A program made the translations under genes and the position numbers. From Alphaproteobacteria bacterium (GTDB taxonomy: Bacteria > Pseudomonadota > Alphaproteobacteria > GCA-2731375), in assembly GCA_016776605.1 (NCBI GenBank), contig JADHTB010000023.1, positions 1 through 61,271 on the forward strand: a stretch of DNA of 61,271 bases, in the 5' to 3' direction. Numbering within the stretch: the stretch's first letter is position 1; every line of letters starts with the position of its first letter. Under the pieces are notes generated by a model. It searched no databases. It saw only the letters and a program-made list of their open reading frames with translations, and was not told the origin of the DNA. This document shows, piece by piece, positions 16,938 to 25,049 of the stretch.

Positions 16938-17795
16938 GGGACGGCGCCGGGTCTGTTTGACCTGGCAGATGACTTTCGCCACCGTAAGGTCCTGCCGCAA
17001 GGATGCGCCCACGGTGGTGTAGCTGTTGCCGTCGATGCGCCCCGTAAAGGTCCCGGCGGCACCTTGGGCGGCGGGAAATTGTCCCAGCAATTCATGGATT
17101 GATGATTGCGATGTGGTCATCACCCGGCCCCGCCGTTTGGACGAGGCGACCAGCACCCCGACCACCCGGCCCTGATCGTTCAGCATGGGGCCGCCGGACA
17201 GGCCGCCCAGGGCGGGCAGGTTGCTAGGCTGGCGGGAGACTTCGGCCCAGGCCAGGATTGGTTCGTTAATGCGATAGCGGCCAACAGATTTCAGACGCGC
17301 CTGACCAATCACACGGGCCTGTACATCGCCCGGCTGCCCCTGGGGATAGCCCGAGGAAAAGCCACTTTCCCCGCGTGACGGCACGCCTTGGGTCAGACTG
17401 GCCAAAGGCAGGGCTGCCCGACCGGAACGCGTGCGCAGCAGCGCCAGATCGGCGTTGGGATGCAGGTGGACCTCTGTCACACGCAGACCTTTGCGCGGCG
17501 CGGTCTGGATCCATAGAGCGTCACAGCCGTGGGCCACATGGCGGGCCGTCAGCCACCAGCCATCGGGGGAAATGGCAAATGCCGTTCCGGTGCTGGAACC
17601 CTTGGCGCCCACATCAACTTCAATGGTCGGGCCACTGGGCCCTGCCCGGCGCGGCGGCGTCAGCGGCGGCCACAGCGGCTGGGGGGCCACGGTTTCCTGC
17701 CGGGGCCGGCGGGCGCCTTCGTCTTCGCCGAACAAGGCGCTCACGGCGCCAAACAGGACGGCCAACAGGGCAAGCAGATAGGTCAGCCGGTTCAT
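16935..17795 (-). CDS. Trypsin-like (S1 family) serine protease, membrane-anchored or secreted
   Basis: A 286-residue protein. Residues 4-24 are a hydrophobic signal peptide or anchor, followed by a Pro-rich linker (about residues 30-58). The chymotrypsin-fold catalytic triad is visible: His in TARHVAHGC, Asp in HPNADLALLR and Ser in GGLSGGPML. There is no PDZ domain, unlike DegP. It probably acts in the periplasm; the substrate is unknown. Its TAG stop lies inside the palindromic repeat on its 3' side. Confidence 0.85.
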   Translation of the reverse strand: MNRLTYLLALLAVLFGAVSALFGEDEGARRPRQETVAPQPLWPPLTPPRRAGPSGPTIEVDVGAKGSSTGTAFAISPDGWWLTARHVAHGCDALWIQTAPRKGLRVTEVHLHPNADLALLRTRSGRAALPLASLTQGVPSRGESGFSSGYPQGQPGDVQARVIGQARLKSVGRYRINEPILAWAEVSRQPSNLPALGGLSGGPMLNDQGRVVGVLVASSKRRGRVMTTSQSSIHELLGQFPAAQGAAGTFTGRIDGNSYTTVGASLRQDLTVAKVICQVKQTRRRP

Positions 17796-17868
17796 GCGCG
17801 CGGCCTCATGACCGGTTCAGCAACAGTACTGGCAATAAGATGACCCGTGGCAGGGCATCGGCGGTTCC

Positions 17869-18282
17869 CTAGCCGGAAATAGCGGCGGCATTAATGGCCG
17901 CCACCGACAGCTTGATGCCGGCCAGCAACACCGCCGGGGCCATTTCGCCGCCTTCGATCCGGGCCGATAGATCGCGCAGCAACAAATCAGCCAGGCGAAA
18001 GACCAGGATCTGCACCAGCACGGCCAACAAACCCCAAACGACAATTTCCGCCACGCTGACCGATGACGCCATGCAAAAGGCCAAGGGTATGGCCAGGCCC
18101 AGAATGGCGCCTGACAGGGAAATGGCGGCCGCCAGATTACCTTGCCGCACCAGGGCGAAATCCTTGTGCGGCGTGGTGATGGTATATAACACGACACCGC
18201 CGGCCAGCATGGCCAGGGTGACGAGAAGATGTAACATCAAGACCGGAAAACCGGTCGCGAAACTTTGCAGAACCATGTCCAT
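17869..18282 (-). CDS. DUF350 family inner-membrane protein
   Basis: A 137-residue protein with four hydrophobic helices. The N-terminal half has a Val/Leu-rich helix ending in TPHKDF and LVRQGNLAAAISLSGAILG, the diagnostic DUF350 segment. LADLLLRDLSARIEGGEMAPA sits between the last helices. Its function is not established. Orientation matches the RidA gene upstream (18320-18733), 37 bases away, so they may be cotranscribed. Confidence 0.8.
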   Translation of the reverse strand: MDMVLQSFATGFPVLMLHLLVTLAMLAGGVVLYTITTPHKDFALVRQGNLAAAISLSGAILGLAIPLAFCMASSVSVAEIVVWGLLAVLVQILVFRLADLLLRDLSARIEGGEMAPAVLLAGIKLSVAAINAAAISG

Positions 18283-18319
18283 TGTTTTACCTTACTGTCC
18301 TATCATCATGCCGATGTAG

Positions 18320-18733
18320 CTATGCCGGGGCATGCGCACGCGCTTCGGGAATGACCGCGACGGCGGAAATCTCGATCAGGAATTCAGGCTTCACCAGGGC
18401 CGCCACCTGCACCAGGGTCGAGGCCGGATACGGTTCCGAGAAAAATTCCTTGCGCACCTCATGCACCGCCATCAACGGCTCCATCTCCGTCACATAGACG
18501 ATAACCGAGACGATATCATCCATTTCGCCGCCAACGCTGTGCAAAATGGTCTTTAAATTGTTCAGGGTCTGCCGCGCCTGAACCACCATGTCGCCGGGAC
18601 CGGCCAAATTCCAATCCTCATCGACGCCGACCTGTCCGGCTAAATGCAGCACCCGGCCGGGCGGTTGCCAGGCGGCGTTGGAGAAGGCGCCAAATGGTAT
18701 CGCCACGCCGGGCGGGTTAAAGGCATCGGCCAT
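18320..18733 (-). CDS. RidA/YjgF family enamine-imine deaminase-like protein
   Basis: A 137-residue YjgF/RidA-fold protein. HLAGQVGVDEDWNL is the first conserved block and QARQTLNNLKTIL the helix that packs the trimer. The end reads LVKPEFLIEISAVAVI where RidA proper has a catalytic Arg followed by ...EIE; here a Lys-Pro replaces the usual Arg region, so it is a divergent subfamily member and deaminase activity is not assured. It is transcribed with the DUF350 gene. Confidence 0.82.
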   Translation of the reverse strand: MADAFNPPGVAIPFGAFSNAAWQPPGRVLHLAGQVGVDEDWNLAGPGDMVVQARQTLNNLKTILHSVGGEMDDIVSVIVYVTEMEPLMAVHEVRKEFFSEPYPASTLVQVAALVKPEFLIEISAVAVIPEARAHAPA

Positions 18734-18824
18734 GTTGTCATCCTTTCACGCAAAATAAAAAAACTTGGCATCGCATCATAACCTGTATCTGGACGTAGGC
18801 GCGCCTTGATGCCAAATTAGGGCC

Positions 18825-19379
18825 ATGAATAATGGACCTATCTCAAAATACCCCTTTGCCCGCAACATTCCCATCGGCGATAACCGGGAGCGCAATGTCT
18901 GCGGCGATTGCGGCTGGATACATTACGTCAACCCAAATATCGTGGTCGGTGCCGTCTGCATCTGGGAAGACAAGATATTATTGTGTAGACGAGCCATCGA
19001 ACCGCGCCATGGCTATTGGACGGTACCGGCCGGCTTTATGGAAGAGGGCGAAAGCACCGCCGAAGGCGCGGCGCGGGAAACCTTGGAGGAAGCCTGTGCC
19101 GAGATCGAAATCAATGCCTTGATCGGGATCTACAACATCCCCCGGATCAGCCAGGTGCATATGATGTACCGGGCGCGCATGACCAGCCCCGACATGGGCG
19201 CGGGAGACGAAAGCCTGGAGGTAAAGCTGTTCGCCTGGGAGGACATTCCCTGGGACGAAATTGCCTTTCCCAGCGGCGTCTGGGCCTTGCGGCATTATCA
19301 AGAGACCAAGGAGCTGACTGCTTTTCAGCCTTTTGATAACCCTGAACTGGACCGGCATCAAGGCAAAAGCGGTGGCTGA
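18825..19379 (+). CDS. NUDIX hydrolase
   Basis: A 184-residue protein with a full Nudix box, [20 protein letters not shown] (about residues 71-90), which binds the metal used to cleave nucleoside diphosphates linked to another moiety. The N-terminus has a half zinc ribbon: only [12 protein letters not shown] remains, while the first CxxC pair of NudC-like ribbons is absent. Substrate unknown; NADH or ADP-ribose type sugars are plausible by similarity to the ribbon-bearing group. It overlaps the next gene (stop at 19379, start GTG at 19372). Confidence 0.85.
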   Translation: MNNGPISKYPFARNIPIGDNRERNVCGDCGWIHYVNPNIVVGAVCIWEDKILLCRRAIEPRHGYWTVPAGFMEEGESTAEGAARETLEEACAEIEINALIGIYNIPRISQVHMMYRARMTSPDMGAGDESLEVKLFAWEDIPWDEIAFPSGVWALRHYQETKELTAFQPFDNPELDRHQGKSGG

Positions 19380-19863
19380 ACGCAAACTTTACGATCTGAA
19401 GACCGACCTGCCGCTGGCCGCCGCCGACACGATCATCGATGCGGCCCTGGCCGCCGGGCGGGCGGAAAGCATGTTGCCCTTGACCGTCGCCGTGCTGGAC
19501 GCTGGCGGCCATCTGGTCGCCCTGAAACGCCAGGACGGCTCCGGCATCCTGCGCGCCGATATTGCCACCGGCAAGGCCTGGGGCGCCCTGGGCATGGGTA
19601 TTCCCAGCCGCACCATCAGCGAACGGCTGGGCCAACGCCCAGCTTTTCAAGGCGCCCTGGTCGGCGCCTCGAATGGCCGTTTCGTTCCCGTTCCAGGCGG
19701 TGTCCTGGTGCTGTCGGCGGCCGCCCAAGTCATCGGCGCGGTGGGTATCAGCGGCGATACCTCGGACAAGGACGAGTATTGCGCCATCCAGGGCATCAAG
19801 GCCGCCGGGCTGGCCTGCGCCCCCGCTGAACCAGCCGAAGGTTGGCAGGGTTCGGGCCTTTAG
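19372..19863 (+). CDS. GlcG/HbpS family protein
   Basis: A 163-residue protein with the GlcG/HbpS (DUF336) fold: [35 protein letters not shown], and the C-terminal [17 protein letters not shown]. Some members bind haem; many are of unknown role, often with oxidoreductase genes. The start chosen is the GTG at 19372, which overlaps the NUDIX stop; the open frame extends 13 codons further upstream inside the NUDIX gene. Confidence 0.8.
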   Translation: MAERKLYDLKTDLPLAAADTIIDAALAAGRAESMLPLTVAVLDAGGHLVALKRQDGSGILRADIATGKAWGALGMGIPSRTISERLGQRPAFQGALVGASNGRFVPVPGGVLVLSAAAQVIGAVGISGDTSDKDEYCAIQGIKAAGLACAPAEPAEGWQGSGL

Positions 19864-19872
19864 GCCAAAAAG

Positions 19873-20763
19873 CTAAGCCCGCATCCAGCCGGGGCCCCAA
19901 AGGTTGAGGGAGCGTTCGGTGTGGGGCCAGTGGCGGACGGGATCGTCGTCGGCCATGCTTTCCAGCTCGGCCGAGATTTCGACTTTATAGCCATCCGGGT
20001 CCTCGACCATGAAGAACAGGTTGTTGCCGGGGCCGTGGCGGCCCGGCCCCCACCATAACTTGATCTCCAGCGCCGCCATGTGATCGGCCCAATCGCGGAT
20101 ATCGTTCCAGCAGGAAACTTCATAGGCGTGGTGATCCGGACGGGCGGCATCGGACAGGAACATCGCGAACGAATGATGCTCTGGGGTGGAGCGGTAGAAC
20201 ACCGCCGTCAGGGTTTGCCCGCCGCCCTCGTCGTCGCGCAGCACATGGTCGGTGGCGACAAAGCCCAGGGTATTTTCGTAGAACGCCATCATCGCCGCCA
20301 GATCGGCGGTGGCCACGACCACATGTTGCAGCCGGCCCGGTGGATGGCCGGCCGCGCCATCGGCGGCCATTGCGTCGGATTGGCCCGCGCCAGCCGCCAA
20401 GCCAAAGACCATATGCCGGCCATCGGGGTCGGCTACGGCGAAGGCGCCGGGGGCGAACAGGGGTGTCGGACAGGGCATCAGGTTGACGCCCTGGGCGGTC
20501 AAATGGGCCTTATAGGCCGCCAGCCCCGCGCCATCGGGAAAGCGAAAGGCGCTATAGGGTTGGCCGGCGGTCGGCTCGGCGCCGCCAGCCGCACCGACGA
20601 TCAGTCGGCGGTTTTGGCCCCGCAGCAGCGTGCTGCCATCAGCCAGGGGTTGTTCCACCATGGCGAAAGCATCACGGTAAAAGGCCGCCAATCGCTCCGG
20701 CGCGGCTGAATCCAGACGAATATGGTCCAGTTCCGCGCCCCACAGCGGGCTGTTCATGGTCAT
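19873..20763 (-). CDS. Extradiol ring-cleavage dioxygenase (vicinal oxygen chelate, type I)
   Basis: A 296-residue two-module VOC protein. The C-terminal module has the iron ligands expected for catechol 2,3-dioxygenase type enzymes: His in LQHVVVATADL, His in DHHAYEVSCWND and Glu in GYKVEISAELE. The N-terminal module (ELDHIRLDSAAPERLAAFY) is degenerate. It probably cleaves a catechol-like ring meta to the hydroxyls using Fe(II) and oxygen. The substrate is unknown, and no other obvious meta-pathway genes adjoin it. Confidence 0.82.
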   Translation of the reverse strand: MTMNSPLWGAELDHIRLDSAAPERLAAFYRDAFAMVEQPLADGSTLLRGQNRRLIVGAAGGAEPTAGQPYSAFRFPDGAGLAAYKAHLTAQGVNLMPCPTPLFAPGAFAVADPDGRHMVFGLAAGAGQSDAMAADGAAGHPPGRLQHVVVATADLAAMMAFYENTLGFVATDHVLRDDEGGGQTLTAVFYRSTPEHHSFAMFLSDAARPDHHAYEVSCWNDIRDWADHMAALEIKLWWGPGRHGPGNNLFFMVEDPDGYKVEISAELESMADDDPVRHWPHTERSLNLWGPGWMRA

Positions 20764-20842
20764 GGCGTTTACTCCTTATTTGTCGGCTGAAAATAACATA
20801 ACAGTGCGCGTTTGCCAGCGCATGTTTCGTTAAAACATGCCC

Positions 20843-20920
20843 AGACTCTTTAAGAATAGAGTAATTGAACCAATTACTTAGGTCGCGAGAGCGACTCCGA
20901 TTAATTGAAAATCACTCTAA
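20843..20920. repeat. Palindromic TAGAGTGATTTT element (copy of 16834-16897)
   Basis: Read on the minus strand it aligns without gaps to the element at 16834-16897 over its core: TAGAG(C/T), AATTAAT, a TCGC hairpin arm and CTAAGT(A/G)ATTGG are shared. Differences include C-G to T-A in the outer stem and A-T to G-C in the inner hairpin, so pairing is kept. Its end holds the stop codon of the gene at 20917. Confidence 0.75.
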
Positions 20921-21801
20921 CCGCCACGGTCGCGCCGTAACAGGTCCAGCACGCCGGGCGCACCGGCCTGGGCGATGGCCTGGGCCAGAACCCGCCAATC
21001 GCCCGCCAACTGGGCCGCGGACACCTTGTTGGCCTGGTTGACCTGGCCGAATTCCCGGCCGTCGGGACGAATCAATTGCCAGACGATCTCGATCTGCCGG
21101 CCGGCAGCGGCATCGGCGCCGGCGCTGGGTGCGACACGCATGCTGCCCAGCAGAATAAATCCGTCATTGGCAGGTTCCTGCAACAGGGGCACGCCGGCCT
21201 TGGCCAGGGCGATCCGCATGGCCCTGGCCAATTGCCCGCCGCCCTGGCCCGGCACCCCGTCAACCGGCCCCATTGTGAGCGGGGCCAGGGCTATGCGCCG
21301 GCCCTCGCCGCGCTCCTGACGGCGCAAATGCAGATCGATGGCATCGGCGGCCCGGTCGGCCAGCCGCGCCAACAGCGCCGCCTCGCCCTGCCGCCAGGCG
21401 GCGGGCGCGACCGTATCTTCCTGGGTCAGGGTCATGGTTTCCACATCACCCGGCGTGCGCAAATGCCAGGTCAGGCGCAACCGGCCATCCGGCTCCAGGA
21501 CGGCACTGCCCTGCAGACGGTGGCTACCGCGATGGCCATGATTGGTACTGGCCGTAACCTCGCGCCGGCGCAGGGCCCGCGCCGTGGCCGCCGCCAGCCT
21601 AACGCCGAGATCCGCGTCCGCCGCGCCAATAACAGGTAGCACCACCATGCCAGCTCTGGGCCCGATCTGTATGGCGCTGAAATCGCCTTTATGGGCGACG
21701 GCAAAGGGTCTGGGCACCGGCTGGCATTGGCCAAGCACGGCCAACAAAGCAACGGCAAAAACCAGACAGCAAAAACGGCGGGCACTTGTTATCATGTTCA
21801 T
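20917..21801 (-). CDS. Exported protein of unknown function, possible lipoprotein
   Basis: A 294-residue protein, not recognised with confidence. The N-terminus has a positively charged region (TSARR) and a hydrophobic stretch ending LLAVLGQCQPV; the Cys27 could be lipidated, but Gln at -1 is atypical of a lipobox. The mature part contains two similar-looking segments, an N-terminal IGPRAGMVVLPVIGA and a later IALAPLTMGPVDGVPGQG, each followed by LARA-type helices, suggesting a duplicated domain. Its stop TAG lies in a palindromic repeat. Confidence 0.5.
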   Translation of the reverse strand: MNMITSARRFCCLVFAVALLAVLGQCQPVPRPFAVAHKGDFSAIQIGPRAGMVVLPVIGAADADLGVRLAAATARALRRREVTASTNHGHRGSHRLQGSAVLEPDGRLRLTWHLRTPGDVETMTLTQEDTVAPAAWRQGEAALLARLADRAADAIDLHLRRQERGEGRRIALAPLTMGPVDGVPGQGGGQLARAMRIALAKAGVPLLQEPANDGFILLGSMRVAPSAGADAAAGRQIEIVWQLIRPDGREFGQVNQANKVSAAQLAGDWRVLAQAIAQAGAPGVLDLLRRDRGG

Positions 21802-21843
21802 TGCCTACAAGATGCCATGGATTGCGAGCGGAGGCGACGGCCC

Positions 21844-22515
21844 ATGAACAAACTAAATTATGCGCGGATTACGGTCGCTCTGCTGCCACTGGGTCTGATC
21901 CCACGGGGCGGTTTTCACCCCTTGGCGGAAGACGGCGTACCAGCCCGGCGGGATGGCGGGGCGGTGGCCACGGTGGTTCTTGTCGGCAATGCCGGGCCGG
22001 ACCTGTGGCAACGCTTCAAGGAGCATGCCGCCGGCGCCCATGCTCTGGACGAATGGTGCCGCGCGGTGCTGACGCCACTGGCGCAAAGCCTGGATGCGGA
22101 CATTTTATTTCCGTTCGATGGACCGCCCCATTTACCGTTTCTGCGCTGGGCCCAGCGGGCCGAGGGGTTGACGCCGTCGCCCATCGGCCCCTCGATCCAC
22201 CCTGAATATGGCCTGTGGCACGCCTATCGTGGCGCCTTGCTGTTCCGCCATGAGATGACGCTGCCGCCACCGCTTTCGATTGATCCCTGCGATGCTTGTA
22301 CCGATAGGCCGTGTCTGACCGCCTGCCCCGTGGCGGCCTTTGGCGCCGGGACCTATGATGTGCCGGCCTGTGCCAGCCATTTGCGGCAAGCCGCCGGCCG
22401 CGATTGCATGGACCTGGGCTGCCGCGCGCGCCGGGCCTGCCCCATTGGCCGGAACTATCATTACCAGCCCGCCCAGGCGCGTTTCCATATGACTGCATTT
22501 TTGCGCAATTATTAG
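21844..22515 (+). CDS. 4Fe-4S ferredoxin-like protein
   Basis: A 223-residue protein from the ATG at 21844. Its C-terminal half has cysteines in two ferredoxin clusters: DPCDACTDRPCLTACPV (C-x2-C-x4-C-x3-C-P) and CMDLGCRARRACPIG. The first half (LLPLGLIPRGGFHP and FPFDGPPHLPFLRWAQRAEG) resembles the region before the clusters in epoxyqueuosine-reductase-like proteins, but it is much shorter than QueG and lacks its cobalamin-binding domain. It may shuttle electrons to an unknown partner. Confidence 0.75.
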   Translation: MNKLNYARITVALLPLGLIPRGGFHPLAEDGVPARRDGGAVATVVLVGNAGPDLWQRFKEHAAGAHALDEWCRAVLTPLAQSLDADILFPFDGPPHLPFLRWAQRAEGLTPSPIGPSIHPEYGLWHAYRGALLFRHEMTLPPPLSIDPCDACTDRPCLTACPVAAFGAGTYDVPACASHLRQAAGRDCMDLGCRARRACPIGRNYHYQPAQARFHMTAFLRNY

Positions 22516-22516
22516 A

Positions 22517-23743
22517 CTATGCATCGAAGTTTCCCCGGGTCAGGCCGGCCTGCACTGCCAGGGTAAGCAGGCCGGTGATGGCGATGACGGCGGCCATCGC
22601 CAGGGCGCTGCCATCGTGGAAAAAGCTGACCGCGCCAGAGGAAAGAGCGCCGGTAAGGAACATCAGACCGCCTGACAGCGCGGACACGCTGCCCGCTGCC
22701 TGGGGAAAGCGGTCCAGGGCCATGGCCAGGCCATTGGCGCTGATCAAACTCAAGGTCGCCAAATAAACAAACAAGGGCGCGACGATACCCGCCAGACCGC
22801 CAAAGCCGGATATTGCGTCCACCAGCAGCACCAGACCGGCGATGGCGCTCAACCAGGTGCCCACGACGAACAGGCGATGGGCGCCCAGGCGCACCACCAG
22901 CCTGGCATTCAACACCGACAGGGCCATCATGCCGAGGATGTTACAGGCGAAGAGATAGCCATACTGCTCCGGCGCGACGCCATGGATCTGAATATAAATG
23001 AAGGGCGAGCCGGCGAAAAAGGCAAACATCCCGGCATAGGCGGTGGCATTGGCCAATAGATAACCAATGGCCCGTGGCTGGCCCAGAATGCGGCCATAAA
23101 CCCCCAGCATGCCAACCAATCCGTGACGGCTGCGCCGTTCCAGGGGGTGGCTTTCCTTTACCGCGCCAAGGACCAGAAAAAAGCACAACAGGCCAAAGCC
23201 GGTTAAAACCCAGAAGATCGCCCGCCACTGAAACCACAACAACACATAGCCGCCAATAAACGGCGCGGCCAGCGGAGCGGCGGCCATGACCAGCATGATC
23301 AGCGACAATACCCGCGCAGCCTGATCGCCGCTAAAGAAGTCCCGCACCATGGCGCGGGCAATCACCGAAGCCGCGCTGCCGCCCAGGGCCTGTAACAGGC
23401 GCTGCGCGATCAACATCTCGATGCCATTGCTGAGGGCGCACAGGGCCGAACTAACGACGTACAACACAATGCCGACCAAAAGCACCGGGCGGCGGCCAAA
23501 GCGGTCGGAAAGCGGGCCGAACAGCATCTGGCCCAGGCCCATGCCGACGAAAAAACTGCTCAAGGTCATCTGTACCGAGCCCGTGGGCGCGGCCAGATCG
23601 GCCGCCATGGCCGGCAGACTGGGCAGGTACATGTCGATGGACATCGGCCCAAAGGCGGTCAGGGTGCCAAGAATAATGATCAACTTCCTGGCCTGCCCCG
23701 GCGCTAGGGCGGCACGCTTTCCCAGTCCCGGCCGATCGGTCAT
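22517..23743 (-). CDS. Bcr/CflA family multidrug efflux transporter (MFS)
   Basis: A 408-residue major facilitator with 12 predicted helices. The N-terminus IILGTLTAFGPMSIDMYLPSLP and GPLSDRFGRRPVLL (motif A) are diagnostic of Bcr/CflA proteins, which export sulfonamides, bicyclomycin and similar compounds through the inner membrane. The start ATG overlaps the upstream thioesterase stop by four bases (ATGA), so they share a transcript. The stop codon is next to the convergent Fe-S gene. Confidence 0.9.
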   Translation of the reverse strand: MTDRPGLGKRAALAPGQARKLIIILGTLTAFGPMSIDMYLPSLPAMAADLAAPTGSVQMTLSSFFVGMGLGQMLFGPLSDRFGRRPVLLVGIVLYVVSSALCALSNGIEMLIAQRLLQALGGSAASVIARAMVRDFFSGDQAARVLSLIMLVMAAAPLAAPFIGGYVLLWFQWRAIFWVLTGFGLLCFFLVLGAVKESHPLERRSRHGLVGMLGVYGRILGQPRAIGYLLANATAYAGMFAFFAGSPFIYIQIHGVAPEQYGYLFACNILGMMALSVLNARLVVRLGAHRLFVVGTWLSAIAGLVLLVDAISGFGGLAGIVAPLFVYLATLSLISANGLAMALDRFPQAAGSVSALSGGLMFLTGALSSGAVSFFHDGSALAMAAVIAITGLLTLAVQAGLTRGNFDA

Positions 23744-24237
23744 TCCGCCGGCAGGATCAAACAGGTAGTGGTGGCGTGGGCATACAGCTTGCCGTCGGCA
23801 TCCTCCACCCGGGCCTGGGCCGTGGCGGTGCGGCGTCCCACGTGCAGGGTCTCGGCGGTACAGCGCATCTCGCCACTATCGATGGCCACGGCGCGGACGA
23901 AATTAACCTTCAATTCCAAGGTGGTATAGCGCGGCCCGGCGGGCAGGGCGGCGTGCACCGCGCTGCCAATCGCGGCATCAATGAGGGCGGCCAGCCAGCC
24001 ACCCTGGATCGAACCCACATCGTTGGCGAAATCCTCGCCAGGCTGGCCGGTATAGACCACCCGGCCTTTTGACACCTCGACCAAGGTCAGGCGCATGGCA
24101 ACGGCCACTGGCGGCGGCGGCACCTCGCCGCGGATAACGGCGGACAGATAATCCAGCCCGGACATCGCGCCCAGACGCGACCAATGGCTGCGCGGATCGT
24201 GCCAGCTGTAATGGCGCTGGCGGCTATCGTCTGCCAT
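23740..24237 (-). CDS. PaaI/hotdog-fold acyl-CoA thioesterase
   Basis: A 165-residue hotdog-fold protein. NDVGSIQGGWLAALIDAAIG is the central helix motif of PaaI-like thioesterases (usually HGG; here QGG, so the expected His is replaced), followed by TLELKVNFVRAV and GRRTATAQARV. It probably hydrolyses an acyl-CoA. The start is 5 bases downstream of the thiD stop, so it is likely the end of the thiD operon coupled to the efflux gene. Confidence 0.8.
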   Translation of the reverse strand: MADDSRQRHYSWHDPRSHWSRLGAMSGLDYLSAVIRGEVPPPPVAVAMRLTLVEVSKGRVVYTGQPGEDFANDVGSIQGGWLAALIDAAIGSAVHAALPAGPRYTTLELKVNFVRAVAIDSGEMRCTAETLHVGRRTATAQARVEDADGKLYAHATTTCLILPAE

Positions 24238-24241
24238 GAAT

Positions 24242-25036
24242 TCAGCCGGCCATGGTGTGGCCGTGGTTCAAGGGGCCATGCCCTTGTCCATAGCCCGGCG
24301 CGCTGCTGATCGCTTCCAGCACATAGGCCCGCGCCCGCGCCACCGCGGCATCGACGGGCAAGCCCTGGGCCAAGCCGCACGCCAAGGCCGAGGCCAGGGT
24401 GCAACCGGTGCCGTGGGTATGGCGGCTTTCGATCCGGGTAGAGGTAAAACGGCTAATCCCCGATGCGGTCAGCAACAGATCGACCACCTGGTCACCAGGC
24501 AAATGGCCACCCTTCATCAAGACCGCGCCGGGCCCCAACGCCAGCAGCTTTCGCCCCGCCGCGGCCATGGCCGCTTCATCCGCGATGGTCATTTCGGCGA
24601 GAATTTCCGCCTCCGGCACATTTGGCGTCAGAACCGTGGCCCGCGGGATCAGGCCCTGGCGTAATACCGTACGGGTATCCTCGTTCAGTAGCGAGGCGCC
24701 GCCCTTCGCCACCATCACCGGATCAACCACCAGGGGCACATCAGGCGCCGCCCGCGCCAGGGCGGCAACGACAGCATCCAGGATGTCGGTGCTGTGCAAC
24801 ATGCCGGTCTTGATGGCGTCGGCACCGATATCGTCGAGCACCACTTCAATCTGCTGGGCCACGAAAGCGGGCGGCACTTCATAAACGCCATGAACGCCGT
24901 TGGTGTTTTGCGCCGTCAGAGCGGTAATCGCGGTGGCGGCATAGCCGCCCAGGGCCGTCACGGTCTTGATATCGGCCTGGATGCCGGCACCACCGCCTGA
25001 ATCAGATCCGGCTATGATCAATACTCTGCCTTGCAT
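24242..25036 (-). CDS. thiD: Hydroxymethylpyrimidine/phosphomethylpyrimidine kinase
   Basis: A 264-residue ribokinase-fold protein. IAGSDSGGGAGIQADIKT is the substrate loop, DPVMVAKGG and LKGGHLPGD are further family blocks, and HTHGTGCTLASAL is the ATP-binding anion hole with the catalytic base. It phosphorylates HMP twice for thiamine synthesis. It follows glmM by 13 bases on the same strand. A thiE-like gene lies 25 kb away at 50103. No TPP riboswitch was seen in front of either. Confidence 0.92.
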   Translation of the reverse strand: MQGRVLIIAGSDSGGGAGIQADIKTVTALGGYAATAITALTAQNTNGVHGVYEVPPAFVAQQIEVVLDDIGADAIKTGMLHSTDILDAVVAALARAAPDVPLVVDPVMVAKGGASLLNEDTRTVLRQGLIPRATVLTPNVPEAEILAEMTIADEAAMAAAGRKLLALGPGAVLMKGGHLPGDQVVDLLLTASGISRFTSTRIESRHTHGTGCTLASALACGLAQGLPVDAAVARARAYVLEAISSAPGYGQGHGPLNHGHTMAG

Positions 25037-25049
25037 CAGGTACCCTGCA

